64,000 nucleotides of DNA, taken from assembly GCF_003346715.1 (NCBI RefSeq), contig NZ_QQPQ01000001.1, positions 186,001-250,000 of the forward strand, read 5' to 3'. This document shows, piece after piece, positions 44,258-54,057 of the stretch. The stretch comes from Oceanispirochaeta sp. M1 (lineage in GTDB: Bacteria; Spirochaetota; Spirochaetia; DSM-2461). Each line of letters starts with the position of its first letter. The stretch's first letter is position 1. A program made the position numbers and the translations under genes. The notes below the pieces were generated by a model. That model searched no databases and was not told where the DNA came from. It saw nothing but the letters and a program-made list of their open reading frames with translations.

Positions 44258-45269
44258 TAATAGTTCCGTCCTGAGAAAAAGGATTGTTGTTACCCGGAGC
44301 ATCAGCATTAAGAAGCCAGCAGCGGGATCCGTGATCTTTGCTTATAGTCACTACAGGAGGAACTTTAATACTGCAGATCTTCCTTGCATAACGGCATCTG
44401 GGGTGAAAAGGACATCCCTCAGGAGGATTTGACATATCAGGAGGTGAGCCTGATATGGATTGAAGTGAGGCAGACCTGTCCTGATCAATTGCCGGAATCG
44501 ATTTTAGAAGTCCCATGGTGTAGGGATGTTTCGGATTGTTGAAAATATCATTGATATTTGCATACTCCATAACCATTCCCCCGTACATTACCATCACCCG
44601 GGAACAGATTTCCGCAACAACCCCAAGGTTATGGGAAATGAAAATTATGGACATCTGCATCTCATCCTGAAGAGAGCGGAGAAGTTTGAGTATCTGATCC
44701 TGAATTGTAACATCAAGAGCAGTTGTAGGCTCATCTGCAATCAGTACCGATGGTTTACATGCCAGGGCCATGGCAATCATGACTCTCTGGCGCATACCAC
44801 CGGAGAACTCATGGGGGTAGCTCTTATATCTTTTTTCAGGATCGGGAATCTGGACTTTTTTAAATAGTTCAAGAACCATTTTTTTCAATTCATCCCTGGG
44901 ATGAGTCTCATGTGTTGTAATCATCTCCTCAACCTGTTTTCCCACAGGAATGAGAGGATTGAGTGATGACATGGGGTCCTGGAATATCATGGCAACCTTG
45001 GCGCCCCGTACTTCTCTCATCACGCCGTTGTCGGCCTCTACCAGATTAACATCATTCAGCAGTATCTCTCCGTCGATGATTCGACCTGAAGGAGGTAGTA
45101 ATTTAAGAATCGAAAGAGATGTTACAGACTTTCCACTGCCTGATTCTCCGACAATCCCCATGGTTTCTCCCTTGTTCAGATGGAAGTTAACCCCTTTTAC
45201 CGCTTTGACTTCTCCATCCTGAGTAAAAAAGGAAGTGTGGAGGTTGTTTACCCTCAATAGTTGGCTCAT
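44250..45269 (-). CDS. oppD: Oligopeptide ABC transporter ATPase OppD
   Basis: A 339-residue ATPase; the start at 45269 ([20 protein letters not shown]) is preferred over the frame opening at 45317. Walker [12 protein letters not shown] is near residue 40, signature [17 protein letters not shown] near 154 and Walker [13 protein letters not shown] near 174. The C-terminal Cys motif [14 protein letters not shown] near 295 fits the OppD/DppD iron-sulphur type. It begins four bases after the oppC stop, so all five opp genes form one transcription unit. Confidence 0.94.
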   Translation of the reverse strand: MSQLLRVNNLHTSFFTQDGEVKAVKGVNFHLNKGETMGIVGESGSGKSVTSLSILKLLPPSGRIIDGEILLNDVNLVEADNGVMREVRGAKVAMIFQDPMSSLNPLIPVGKQVEEMITTHETHPRDELKKMVLELFKKVQIPDPEKRYKSYPHEFSGGMRQRVMIAMALACKPSVLIADEPTTALDVTIQDQILKLLRSLQDEMQMSIIFISHNLGVVAEICSRVMVMYGGMVMEYANINDIFNNPKHPYTMGLLKSIPAIDQDRSASLQSISGSPPDMSNPPEGCPFHPRCRYARKICSIKVPPVVTISKDHGSRCWLLNADAPGNNNPFSQDGTIND

Positions 45270-45273
45270 TTTC

Positions 45274-46446
45274 TTATCTCCCTTTGAGTTTGGGATCGAG
45301 GGCATCCCTGAGACCATCTCCGATAAAATTAAAACCGAACATGGTAATACATATGGCTAGAGATGGAGTGAATAATTGGTATGGATTGGTTCGTAATGCT
45401 TCCAGGGCGTCATTACACATTGTGCCCCAGCTGGCCATGGGTGGTGATACTCCCAAACCGATAAAGCTCAGAAAGGCTTCGATGAATATTGCTGAGGGAA
45501 TGAGCATTGTCACTGTTACAATGATTGATCCCATGGCGTTGGGAATGAGATGTTTTGTCAGTATATTCCAGGTTGATGTTCCCATTATTCTGGCACCATG
45601 GACATAATCCTGCTCTTTCAGGGTAAGAATCTGACCTCTGACCACTCTGGCCATATTTACCCAGTAGACAGAACCGAGGGCTATTATAATGCTCAGTATC
45701 CCTGAGTCTCCCGGGAGGACCACCATAATAAGAATAACGTAGAGGGTGAGAGGGATTGTTGAAATTATATCGACAATTCTCATCATTATATTATCTGTAT
45801 TCCCCCCGATATAGGCAGAAATACCGCCATAGAGTATACCGATTACAAGATTGGTTAATGCTGCAACAAAAGCAACCAGTAGTGAAATCCGAGCTCCTAT
45901 CATTAACCTGGTCAGAAGATCTCTTCCAAGTTTATCACTGCCCAGCAGATAGGTTCTGTTATGTATTTTCCGAGTACTGCTGATGGCATTGCTGCTGCTG
46001 TCAATCAGTCTTATGGGTTTTTCGCTGTAGTCTACATATATGGTCTGTCCGTCGAAATCGTAACTTGTCCTCTTTTTAGACAAATCTTCTTTTATTCTAG
46101 GCAGCGATTTGATCAGATAGCCATTTTTTGCGACATGGATCGGCTTAAGATTTTTACTTATATAGATGTAATCATCACCCATCTCATAAATGTTGAGGCT
46201 GGGGGGGATATTTACAAAAGAGAGTTCCTGTTTTTCATAACTGTGATTAGTCAAAAAGGGACCGAAAACTGCAAATAGGATAACAATCAGAATAATAATC
46301 AAACCCGTGAGAGATGCCGGTTTATGCCGGAATCTGAACCACACATCACTGGCATAGGATCTATGCTTCAGACTCAGGGCTTCACTTTTATCCTTGTTGT
46401 ATTCGTAATCATCCCATAGGGATTCTTCAACTGAGCTTTGTGTCAT
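45274..46446 (-). CDS. oppC: Oligopeptide ABC transporter permease OppC with extended periplasmic loop
   Basis: A 390-residue permease, longer than the usual 290-310. The first membrane segment (LTGLIIILIVILFAVFGPFL, residues 46-65) is followed by about 100 extra soluble residues before the conserved YLLGSDKLGRDLLTRLMIGA near 166. Five further membrane segments follow, and the ABC-interaction EAA loop AFLSFIGLGVSPPMASWG is near 320. The insert contains beta-strand-like stretches and probably sits in the periplasm facing OppA. This longer form is worth noting because it may change receptor docking. Confidence 0.9.
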   Translation of the reverse strand: MTQSSVEESLWDDYEYNKDKSEALSLKHRSYASDVWFRFRHKPASLTGLIIILIVILFAVFGPFLTNHSYEKQELSFVNIPPSLNIYEMGDDYIYISKNLKPIHVAKNGYLIKSLPRIKEDLSKKRTSYDFDGQTIYVDYSEKPIRLIDSSSNAISSTRKIHNRTYLLGSDKLGRDLLTRLMIGARISLLVAFVAALTNLVIGILYGGISAYIGGNTDNIMMRIVDIISTIPLTLYVILIMVVLPGDSGILSIIIALGSVYWVNMARVVRGQILTLKEQDYVHGARIMGTSTWNILTKHLIPNAMGSIIVTVTMLIPSAIFIEAFLSFIGLGVSPPMASWGTMCNDALEALRTNPYQLFTPSLAICITMFGFNFIGDGLRDALDPKLKGR

Positions 46447-46462
46447 AATTTATGCTTTCCCT

Positions 46463-47380
46463 TTACTCGTATTTAATTCGGGGATCAATCAGAACGTAAA
46501 ATATATCAACCAGGAAAACCATGACAACAAGAAATGTTGCATAGAAAATCGTTATTCCAAGAATGGTTGTGTAGTCCCGATTAGTGATGCTGGTGACAAA
46601 ATGCTTTCCCATTCCAGGGAGTGCAAATATTTTTTCAATTACAAAGGAGCCAGTCAGCAGGGCTGCAATAGTCGGACCCAGTACTGTGATCACTGGGATC
46701 ATTGCATTTCTCAAGGCATGGTTGACAACTACCTTGTATTCGCTTAAGCCCTTTGCTCTTGCTGTTCTTATATAATCCTGCCCCAGAACTTCCAGCAGGC
46801 TTGATCTCATAAGCCGTGCCAGGAAGGACATGGAATATCCTCCCAATGCGACAACAGGAAGAATATATCCCGATGGCTTATCAAATCCGAAGGCCGGGAG
46901 CCATCCGAGTTTATGGCTGAATATATACATCAGCAGGGTAGCTATAACGAATGAGGGGATGGTCACCCCTATTGTTGCAATGATCATAGATACAACATCC
47001 TGCCATTTTCCATTCTTCAAGGCGGCAACAATGCCCATGGGAATTGAAGCTGCCAGTACAAACAGTATGGTTATCAGACCTAGTCGGGCAGATACGGGAA
47101 ATCCTTCACGGATAAAATCATTTACCCTCATCCCGGGGTATTTAAAAGAAGGTCCAAGGTCACCCTTCAGCAAACCACCAAGATAATGGAAAAGTTGTTC
47201 CATCAGGCTGTCATCAAGATTGTATTTTTCAATTAATGCTTTTTCAACTTCCGGCGGAAGTTCTCTCTGGGCTGTAAAAGGCCCTCCGGGTATGGCATGC
47301 ATTAGGAAAAAAACCAGAACGGCAATAAGAAGCAGGGTAAGGATCATCATACCCATTCGTTTGAAAATATAAGCACTCAT
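46463..47380 (-). CDS. oppB: Oligopeptide ABC transporter permease OppB
   Basis: A 305-residue inner-membrane permease and first gene of the operon. Family marks are RMGMMILTLLLIAVLVFFLM at the start, HAIPGGPF near residue 28, the coupling sequence RTARAKGLSEYKVVVNHALR near 195, and FVIEKIFALPGMGKHFVTSI near 245. About six membrane segments are visible. Spacing to oppC is 16 bp. An inverted repeat lies just upstream of the start. Confidence 0.93.
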   Translation of the reverse strand: MSAYIFKRMGMMILTLLLIAVLVFFLMHAIPGGPFTAQRELPPEVEKALIEKYNLDDSLMEQLFHYLGGLLKGDLGPSFKYPGMRVNDFIREGFPVSARLGLITILFVLAASIPMGIVAALKNGKWQDVVSMIIATIGVTIPSFVIATLLMYIFSHKLGWLPAFGFDKPSGYILPVVALGGYSMSFLARLMRSSLLEVLGQDYIRTARAKGLSEYKVVVNHALRNAMIPVITVLGPTIAALLTGSFVIEKIFALPGMGKHFVTSITNRDYTTILGITIFYATFLVVMVFLVDIFYVLIDPRIKYE

Positions 47381-47393
47381 TCATGTGTCTCCG

Positions 47394-47412
47394 TTTCCAA
47401 TACTATTGGAAA
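47394..47412. promoter_or_regulatory. Inverted repeat upstream of oppB
   Basis: TTTCCAA and TTGGAAA flank the 5-nt TACTA, giving a perfect 7-bp inverted repeat 14 bp before the oppB ATG. Its location suits an operator or a translation-affecting leader hairpin. Confidence 0.4.
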
Positions 47413-47460
47413 TGATATTTTCGGTCAATGAATACCTATTTCCTAATATATTAGAGATGT

Positions 47461-47494
47461 AAAATAAAACCCACCAGCCTTTGGGGCAAGTGGG
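47461..47494 (-). terminator. Intrinsic terminator of the cvfB-like gene
   Basis: Read on the minus strand, CCCAC pairs with GTGGG around a loop with an inner GCC/GGC pair, and TTTTATTTT follows. It lies 30 bp after the cvfB-like stop codon and insulates the opp operon from it. Confidence 0.7.
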
Positions 47495-47523
47495 CTTTCG
47501 TATCGTCAGTGAACAAAAGAGGC

Positions 47524-48384
47524 TCAGTCCGTGAGTCTTATCCCATTTTCTTCAATCAGAATTTTCTTCTCTCTATAGAGGAGGCCCACAGCCTTCTTGA
47601 AATTCTTCTTGCTCATATGAAGTTCTTTGCGGATAAGATCGGGATCACTTTTATCATGAAGAGGGAGAAAACCGCCTGCGGCCTTCAGTGCCTCCATAAC
47701 CTGGGGACTTGAGTCCTGGCTGGCGGCTTTGTAACCTATGGGCTGGAGAGAGGCATCGATCAGTCCGTCTTCGCGGATCTTCTTGATATATCCCGTTCTT
47801 TTTTCTCCGATTTTAAGATCTTCAAATACCTCATTTCTATAGAGGAGCCCCTTGCAGCGGTTGTCTACAATAACCCTGTATCCCATTTCGGATACACCGA
47901 ATACCAGAAGATCAACCTTCTGCATCTCTTTTAGACTGCTGCTGTCACCGTCCAGGAATTCATCAATCTGGCAGGATCCGATGACACCTAAACCGTCAAA
48001 ATCGGGGATGAGACAGACAATAGCATCCTCTCCCTCTTCAAGGTCTTTTCTAAGAAGTGCTTTGGGAACAAATAGATCCTTTTTAATTCCCCAGTCCAGA
48101 AATACACCGAAATCTGTGACAGACTTTACTTCCAGAGAGGCAAAATCACCGATCTGTGCTTTTGCTTCAGCGGTGGTTCCTTTCAGTCCGTCTCTTCCAT
48201 CAAGGAAAACAAAAACTTCCAGACTGTCTCCGGTTTTGCTGTTTTCCGGAACCTCATAGGCCGGAATCAGAATTTCCTTATCATCTTTTTTCAGTACCCG
48301 GAATCTGCCCCTGGACCCCGCAAGGGTCAGGACTTGTTTTTTCCCCGTTTGAAGGGGAGTCGTATTATCATTCATTATCTGCAA
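47524..48384 (-). CDS. cvfB: S1-domain RNA-binding protein of the CvfB/YitL family
   Basis: A 286-residue protein with S1-like OB folds. The first region SLEVFVFLDGRDGLKGTTA is near residue 54, then the S1 core KSVTDFGVFLDWGIKKDLFV near 88, a second VIVDNRCKGLLYRNEVF segment near 170, and a C-terminal winged-helix-like end with DLIRKELHMSKKNFKKAVG. The order S1-S1-wHTH matches CvfB/YitL, which affects virulence factor expression or mRNA stability in firmicutes. Role here is unknown. ATG at 48384 or 48375 are both possible starts. Confidence 0.85.
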   Translation of the reverse strand: MQIMNDNTTPLQTGKKQVLTLAGSRGRFRVLKKDDKEILIPAYEVPENSKTGDSLEVFVFLDGRDGLKGTTAEAKAQIGDFASLEVKSVTDFGVFLDWGIKKDLFVPKALLRKDLEEGEDAIVCLIPDFDGLGVIGSCQIDEFLDGDSSSLKEMQKVDLLVFGVSEMGYRVIVDNRCKGLLYRNEVFEDLKIGEKRTGYIKKIREDGLIDASLQPIGYKAASQDSSPQVMEALKAAGGFLPLHDKSDPDLIRKELHMSKKNFKKAVGLLYREKKILIEENGIRLTD

Positions 48385-48597
48385 TTATACGCATTCCTTT
48401 GCTCTCTGTACAGAAAGTTAATGGAGCATCTGCAGTTCTGATTCCATATTAAGGAGGTTTTCAGTGTTCTTTTTACCTACATTTGCCAGAGTCCGGGCAT
48501 CATTGTTCATAGATTCAGTGGCAGCGCTGATTGCAGGACTCCATGATTTCTTTGTCTGGAAAAGAAGATTTAATTAATATTACGGTATAAATATTCT

Positions 48598-49020
48598 TTG
48601 AGCAATATATTGGATTCCGGGGGACTGGTAAATCTATTTCAAATATTCGATAATCTGGATATGAGTCATGAAATCATTGAAGAGATATTGCTTGAAAAAC
48701 GCTGGTTTGATCTTAAAACCCTGAAGGACCATGAGCGGAAGTCTTTGCTTAATCATATTGAAGTGCATCGCTATCTGCTCTGTAAGGAGAGCAATAAGGA
48801 CATCCCCTGGCTTGATGCTGTTGAGTCATGGTTTATGGAGGTTTGGGAACCTATTAGCCGGATTGCGGAGCTGCCCAGGTACCAGTCTAAATTCGGTCAC
48901 AAGACCAAACTGGAACTGTATCTGAGTATTTCTGAACACTGGCACTATATGAAGAACTCTTTTCCTGATATGACCGCATCACAGGCTGTAGAACATTACA
49001 GCCAGTTTGTGGGGCCCTGA
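48598..49020 (+). CDS. Hypothetical protein with weak DUF4032-like C-terminal pattern
   Basis: A 140-residue, acidic, helical protein. The only upstream start is TTG at 48598; ATG at 48661 gives 119 residues, and neither has a good RBS. The stretch EVHRYLLCKESNKDIPWLDA followed by VESWFMEVWEPI resembles the HRWxLSE-x-GRDVG-xxAVxxYVxxVL pattern near the end of DUF4032 proteins. This is only an eye match. It converges with the GH3 gene with a two-base gap. No known function. Confidence 0.6.
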   Translation: MSNILDSGGLVNLFQIFDNLDMSHEIIEEILLEKRWFDLKTLKDHERKSLLNHIEVHRYLLCKESNKDIPWLDAVESWFMEVWEPISRIAELPRYQSKFGHKTKLELYLSISEHWHYMKNSFPDMTASQAVEHYSQFVGP

Positions 49021-49022
49021 CT

Positions 49023-50618
49023 TTATAATCCCGGAATCTTTACAGGGCAGACACCTTCTGCCTTAAAATCACCCGTCAAAAACTCAGTAAGGCTGATATA
49101 GGCCGGCATTGTATCTTCATAACAGAGAATCAGGGCATCGGCATCTGTAAATTCGCCGGCTTCATAGGGTGTTCTCATTACCGCTACGGCAGTTTTTGTA
49201 TCTGATTTTAGGAGTCTCTTTAAAAAAATCATGGCCTCCTTATGGAGGAAAAGATCAGAACAGAGAACAAGAATCCTATCCCACTTTTCGGCTTTTACCG
49301 CCTCTTCTGCCAGTTCTTTTCCTATCTCTTCAGGCTTTATCTTACGGTAGCCGGCTTTGGGAAATGCCTGTTTCAGTATCCCCACAGCCTCGCCGCCTGA
49401 TACTGTATTTTCACCGATAAACTGCTCCGGGCGTCTCAGGTGGAGGATAAGAAGACGGGGATCGTCCTGCAGTCCTGTTTCTGAAAAGAATGCATCATTC
49501 TTTACAAGGGTAAGGCTCTTCCGGCTTGTCTCTCTTAATACTGAAAGATCCTCCGCCGGCCAGGATGTAAATCCGGAAACCTGAATATTTTTTCCATCAT
49601 CAGACTGAGGCGCAGCAGCGCAATATTTCTTTCTGTATGTTTCCATTCTGCTGATGGAACGGTTTATCCTTGATTCGGTTATTTTTCCCGAAACCAGATC
49701 ATCGTAGATAGCCTTTATTCCTTCCTCCTGTTCTTCGGGAGTATGGGAGATAAACAGCATATCCGCACCGGCGTCTAAACTTTTTCTTACGGCATCTGCT
49801 GTTTTGTAATGTGAACGTATTCCGTTCATTTCAAGACAGTCTGTCAGAACCAGACCTTCAAAGCCCAGAGATTCTCTGAGCAGTCCTGTTATAATCTTTT
49901 TTGAGAGTGAAGAGGGAAGGCCGCTGTCATCAAGGGCGGGTATATTCATATGAGCCACCATAATGGCAGGCATATCCTCTTCAATCCCTCTGATAAAAGG
50001 TATCAGTTCCCTCTGTTCCAGCTGGTCAAAACTGTAGGGGAGGAGAGGAAGTTCCAGGTGGGAGTCGGTTGAGGTATCTCCATGTCCGGGGAAATGTTTG
50101 AGGACAGGAATGATCCCTGCATCAATAATTGCCTTTGCTGCTGTCAGCGCCGCTTCTGTCACCTGTAGGGGATTATCTCCGTAGCTCCGGGGGCCCACTA
50201 TGGGATTTTTCGGATTACTGTTGATATCAGCCACAGGAGCCAGGTTCATATTGATTCCCATCTGCTTAAGATGAGACGCCATGATCCGGGCTGTCTGCTC
50301 TATGGAATCCAGACCGGCGGCGGCACATGCCATTGCACCGGGATAGTAATTCATATTCCCGTGGAGACGGCTTACGATTCCACCCTCCTGGTCGATAGTA
50401 ATAAAGGGTTCAAAACCGTTGTTTTCCAGAGTTCTGAGACGCAGCTCTTTATTCAGTTCTGTAAGCTGAGTTCCGGATTCTACATTTCTTGAAAAGAGTA
50501 TCCAGTTTCCGGCAAGAAGGTCCGTACTGCAGAACCTGGCATGATCTGAAAACTCGATGCCTTCAAAACCGCAAACAAACATTTTTCCTACTTTTTTCAG
50601 TAGATCTTTTTTCATCAC
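49023..50618 (-). CDS. nagZ: Glycoside hydrolase family 3 beta-N-acetylhexosaminidase (NagZ-like)
   Basis: A 531-residue enzyme that removes N-acetylglucosamine from peptidoglycan fragments or chitin oligomers. It has the GH3 barrel with FITIDQEGGIVSRLHG near residue 72, NLAPVADINSNPKNPIVGPR near 121 and the catalytic His/Asp loop VLKHFPGHGDTSTDSHLELP near 175, which is the NagZ signature. The nucleophile region LVLTDCLEMNGI is near 259. A further C-terminal domain of about 170 residues is present, unlike the short E. coli NagZ and more like Bacillus forms. No signal peptide, so cytoplasmic. Confidence 0.92.
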   Translation of the reverse strand: MMKKDLLKKVGKMFVCGFEGIEFSDHARFCSTDLLAGNWILFSRNVESGTQLTELNKELRLRTLENNGFEPFITIDQEGGIVSRLHGNMNYYPGAMACAAAGLDSIEQTARIMASHLKQMGINMNLAPVADINSNPKNPIVGPRSYGDNPLQVTEAALTAAKAIIDAGIIPVLKHFPGHGDTSTDSHLELPLLPYSFDQLEQRELIPFIRGIEEDMPAIMVAHMNIPALDDSGLPSSLSKKIITGLLRESLGFEGLVLTDCLEMNGIRSHYKTADAVRKSLDAGADMLFISHTPEEQEEGIKAIYDDLVSGKITESRINRSISRMETYRKKYCAAAPQSDDGKNIQVSGFTSWPAEDLSVLRETSRKSLTLVKNDAFFSETGLQDDPRLLILHLRRPEQFIGENTVSGGEAVGILKQAFPKAGYRKIKPEEIGKELAEEAVKAEKWDRILVLCSDLFLHKEAMIFLKRLLKSDTKTAVAVMRTPYEAGEFTDADALILCYEDTMPAYISLTEFLTGDFKAEGVCPVKIPGL

Positions 50619-50705
50619 ATTACTCCCGAGAATCTAGTTGTAAACTCTTTCACTCTTATTGTCTATAAATTTGAACCTTGGGGCATAGATTATTATATTA
50701 GTACT

Positions 50706-52949
50706 GTGAAGAAGTATAGTAACGCTCTGTCGAGCATAAGTAATAGGGTTTCTCTGTTTGAAACAGATCTTGAGATGGATGGTTTTCTTAAAGAGGCCAT
50801 TTCCCAATTAATGGATCAGGCCGGAGCTTCTCTGGGGGCTGTGTTTGTCTATGATGAAAACTCCCGTGAACTGGTATTCCGGGTTGGATACGATAGCGGA
50901 GATTATTGGGATACCCTGCGCTGCAGCAAGAAGAAAAGGCCCATGCGTTTTTCCCTTGATGACAATGAGCTGGGCCGGGCATTCCGGGATGACTCTGTCA
51001 GAATCCATAGCTATGAGATCAGTGATGAAAATCCATTCCGATCAAAGTTACTGATTCCCATTGTGAGAGGACCCGAAAAACTGGGTGTTCTGATGATGGC
51101 TCATCCCGATGCGGGGATCTTTAAACCTGAAGATAAATCAGACCTGAAACGGGCTGCTTCCCTGCTGGGTGATATGCTCGTTGAAGCTACAGCCTTTATG
51201 TTTCCCCCCGAGGAAGGGGCTTCAATTCCAGTGCCGAAATCAAGAATCATCAAGGGGCTGAAGGCGTCTGCCGGTCATGCATTCGGGACCGCACTGCCTA
51301 TCTGGTCTGATATTGACAGCGTAGCCGATACCATTGCCTATACGGGGTCACAGGATACGGAAATGGAGCTTTTTGAGAAGGCTCTTGAGCTCTCATCTAC
51401 TCAACTGGAACGCATAGAGAAGAGTGCCTCCTTCACGGATACGGAGATGATCTCTCTTATCTTTACAGCACAGCTTTATATGCTGAAGGACAGCAGTTTT
51501 CTTGAAAAGATTAGACAGGATATCCGGGACGGCAGTCCGGCAGCAAAGGCCGTTAAGGATGTCATACAGTTGTATGCGGATCGTTTTGCCTCAATGACTG
51601 AGGCCAGGCTGGCGGAAAAAGCCCAGGACGTGAGAGATCTGGGTTATCGTATTCTTTCTAATATGGCCAGACCCGACAAAGAGGGCTTTACCTACAATGA
51701 TCAGATAGTCCTTTCCAGGCATATTTACCCTTCCGACCTTTTTCGTCTTGCGGTGGAAGGGGTCGCAGGGATTGTTCTGAGAGGTGCGGGTGTTACGGCC
51801 CATATCTCCATTCTCGCCAGATCTCTCTCCATACCTGTTCTGATCACCGATGATAAATCGCTGCTGAATATACCCGAAGGTCTTCCCCTTCTTCTGGATG
51901 CCACAAAGGGCTTTCTTTATGTGAGACCCGATGAAAAAATCAGAAAGGAAATCCTTGAACAGGATGAGCATCACGGACAGATTCCGGGGTCCTACATTCT
52001 GAAGGGTCATCTGTCTGACGGCAATCCTGTATCTGTACATGCCAATATCAATATTCTCAAGGATGCGGAGGACGCTGTCCAGGAGGGCGCCGAAGGAATC
52101 GGTCTCTATCGGAGCGAGTTCCCTTTTATTCTGAAGAATGATTTTCTTTCAGAAGAGCAGCAGTTCAGACTCTACCGCTCCATTGTTATGAGTCAGAAGG
52201 GTAAGCCTGTGACTCTCAGAACCGCAGATATCGGAGGAGATAAACTGCTGCAGGGCCGCAGTGAAGCCGAAAGCAATCCTTTTCTTGGTGTGAGGGGGAT
52301 ACGTTTTTCCCTGGCAAATCTGGAGATGTTTCATGATCAGCTCCGTGCCATGCTCCGTGCCGGGGAAGGAGCCGATCTGGGAATCATGTTTCCCATGGTT
52401 TCAGGAGTTGAAGAACTGCTTCAGGCCCGTGAGGAGCTGGACTTATGCATCGGTCAGCTTAAGGAGCGCGGAGAGGCTTTCAATTCAAGCCCTCGCATAG
52501 GCGCCATGGTCGAACTCCCTTCTGCAGCCATGGCTGTAAGCGAGCTCTCTGAACACAGTGATTTTCTATCTATCGGTTCCAATGACCTGACCATGTATCT
52601 TCTGGCAGTGGACCGGACAAATGAAAATTTAAGCCATCTCTATAGAAGCCATCATCCAACGGTGCTGAAGGTTCTTGCAACCATAGTTGAGGATGCAGGG
52701 GATAAGAGAGACCAGATTTCTGTATGCGGTGATATCGCATCCGACCCTTTTCTGATCCCCGTACTTGTGGGAATGGGGATAAAAAAACTCAGTGTAGCTC
52801 CCTCAAGGATTGATGCTGTTAAACAGAGACTGCTTCAATTTTCTCTTGAAGACACACAGATTATCAAAAATGAGATTCTGGCAATCCGTCGACTGGATGA
52901 GATGGATAGATATATGAAATCTTTTCAGGAACGCTGGCCCCTTCCCTGA
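50706..52949 (+). CDS. ptsP: GAF-domain PEP-protein phosphotransferase (PtsP/EI-Ntr-like)
   Basis: A 747-residue enzyme I paralogue. Residues about 10-165 form a GAF sensor domain; then the EI domains follow. The phosphorylated His366 lies in RGAGVTAHISILARSLSIPV, where enzyme I usually has GGxTSHxAI. TADIGGDKLLQG near 490, FLGVRGIRFSLANLEMFHDQ near 520, SIGSNDLTMYLLAVDRTNEN near 625 and the Cys of VCGDIASD near 690 are conserved. Such proteins feed the nitrogen-type PTS (PtsP-NPr-PtsN) and sense glutamine or alpha-ketoglutarate via GAF. Start is GTG at 50706. No NPr or PtsN gene is in the window. Confidence 0.9.
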   Translation: MKKYSNALSSISNRVSLFETDLEMDGFLKEAISQLMDQAGASLGAVFVYDENSRELVFRVGYDSGDYWDTLRCSKKKRPMRFSLDDNELGRAFRDDSVRIHSYEISDENPFRSKLLIPIVRGPEKLGVLMMAHPDAGIFKPEDKSDLKRAASLLGDMLVEATAFMFPPEEGASIPVPKSRIIKGLKASAGHAFGTALPIWSDIDSVADTIAYTGSQDTEMELFEKALELSSTQLERIEKSASFTDTEMISLIFTAQLYMLKDSSFLEKIRQDIRDGSPAAKAVKDVIQLYADRFASMTEARLAEKAQDVRDLGYRILSNMARPDKEGFTYNDQIVLSRHIYPSDLFRLAVEGVAGIVLRGAGVTAHISILARSLSIPVLITDDKSLLNIPEGLPLLLDATKGFLYVRPDEKIRKEILEQDEHHGQIPGSYILKGHLSDGNPVSVHANINILKDAEDAVQEGAEGIGLYRSEFPFILKNDFLSEEQQFRLYRSIVMSQKGKPVTLRTADIGGDKLLQGRSEAESNPFLGVRGIRFSLANLEMFHDQLRAMLRAGEGADLGIMFPMVSGVEELLQAREELDLCIGQLKERGEAFNSSPRIGAMVELPSAAMAVSELSEHSDFLSIGSNDLTMYLLAVDRTNENLSHLYRSHHPTVLKVLATIVEDAGDKRDQISVCGDIASDPFLIPVLVGMGIKKLSVAPSRIDAVKQRLLQFSLEDTQIIKNEILAIRRLDEMDRYMKSFQERWPLP

Positions 52950-52990
52950 TTACCGGCAGCTTCCCTGAAAACTAATTAGAGAGGATCTCA

Positions 52991-54031
52991 ATGTCGTTGA
53001 ACACTCTGAAAAAAACAATACCCGATCCACGTCATTATGATGTGATTCCACCGGATATGGATTATTCCTACTTTGAAAAACCGGGTTCCCATTCTCCCCG
53101 CTTCCGTGACAGTGAATACTCTCCGGTCAATGCCTGGTGGTTTGCGGAGTGTGCACTTCTGGCATACTGCCATCCAGGTTTTGCCCGGATGGCCTACAGG
53201 CTGGCGAAGTTTGATAATTTCCGTTTCTTTCAGGGGAAAGGGACCGAATGCATGGTCAGTTGGAATCGTAAGGCTGTGATTGTCTCCTTCAGAGGAACCG
53301 AGCTCAAGAGCTCTTCAGCCCTTCATGAAATTAAGACAGATCTTGATACAATGCCTGTTGATTTTGAATTGGGCGGAAAAGTTCATAAGGGTTTTCTTTC
53401 GGGACTTGAAGAGATCTGGGACGGTCCGGAAGGGCTCCATCAATTTCTTGTCGAGGTGACAGCAGAAAAAAAGAGAAGACCCATGTGGATCTGCGGCCAC
53501 AGTCTGGGGGGCGCTCTGGCTACCCTCTGTTTTGCCAGAATGCCCGAGGCCGCCGGTCTTTATATCTATGGTTCTCCCCGTGTGGGTGATCAGGATTTTG
53601 TTGATCTGATTGATCACCGTCCTTTCTGGCGGGTGGAGCACGGACGTGATCCCGTTCCCATGGTGCCTCTGGATATACCCGCACTTGATTTTAACTTTAA
53701 AGACCCCGGGCAGCTGATATTTATCAGCCATAAGGGAGAAATCCTGAAAGAGCGTCCAAACTTCAGTCTGGAGGAGCATAAAACTAAAAGGCTTCAGACA
53801 AAAGAAGAACAGGATGCCAGGGAAAAAGAGATAAGCAGCAGCTGGACAGATCTTTTTGATAAGGACAAGTCCAGGGCCGTGTGGAATAAGATTGACCACC
53901 ATCTGCAGTTAAGCTGGGATGAATGGAAGAATCATCTCAAGGAGCTGCATGAAGGAATGGGGCTGATAGCCGATGACCATCAGCCCATATTCTATGCAAG
54001 CAAGCTCTGGAATGCCCTTCTCGATTCCTGA
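52991..54031 (+). CDS. Class 3 lipase family alpha/beta hydrolase
   Basis: A 346-residue cytoplasmic-looking hydrolase without a signal peptide. The early AVIVSFRGTELKS near residue 93 supplies the oxyanion-hole region, and the nucleophile elbow WICGHSLGGALATLCFARM near 160-178 contains the GHSLG serine. A catalytic Asp (YIYGSPRVGDQDF near 190) and His (WRVEHGRDPVPMVP near 217) follow as in fungal-type lipases. It starts 41 bp after ptsP with GAGAGGAT, so it may be cotranscribed. Substrate is probably a glycerolipid. Confidence 0.88.
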   Translation: MSLNTLKKTIPDPRHYDVIPPDMDYSYFEKPGSHSPRFRDSEYSPVNAWWFAECALLAYCHPGFARMAYRLAKFDNFRFFQGKGTECMVSWNRKAVIVSFRGTELKSSSALHEIKTDLDTMPVDFELGGKVHKGFLSGLEEIWDGPEGLHQFLVEVTAEKKRRPMWICGHSLGGALATLCFARMPEAAGLYIYGSPRVGDQDFVDLIDHRPFWRVEHGRDPVPMVPLDIPALDFNFKDPGQLIFISHKGEILKERPNFSLEEHKTKRLQTKEEQDAREKEISSSWTDLFDKDKSRAVWNKIDHHLQLSWDEWKNHLKELHEGMGLIADDHQPIFYASKLWNALLDS

Positions 54032-54057
54032 GAGTCTGCCGAATTCACATCCAGGAG

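Noticed and set aside
48385-48597. A minus-strand coding-like stretch (about 45 codons ending at 48418, with MNNDARTLANVGKKN)
   Set aside because: It has no start codon except for a 30-codon piece, no RBS and no recognisable family; it may be a relic but cannot be supported.
53315-53902. A 195-codon minus-strand frame
   Set aside because: It is antisense to the class 3 lipase gene, whose GHSLGG motif lies in the same interval.
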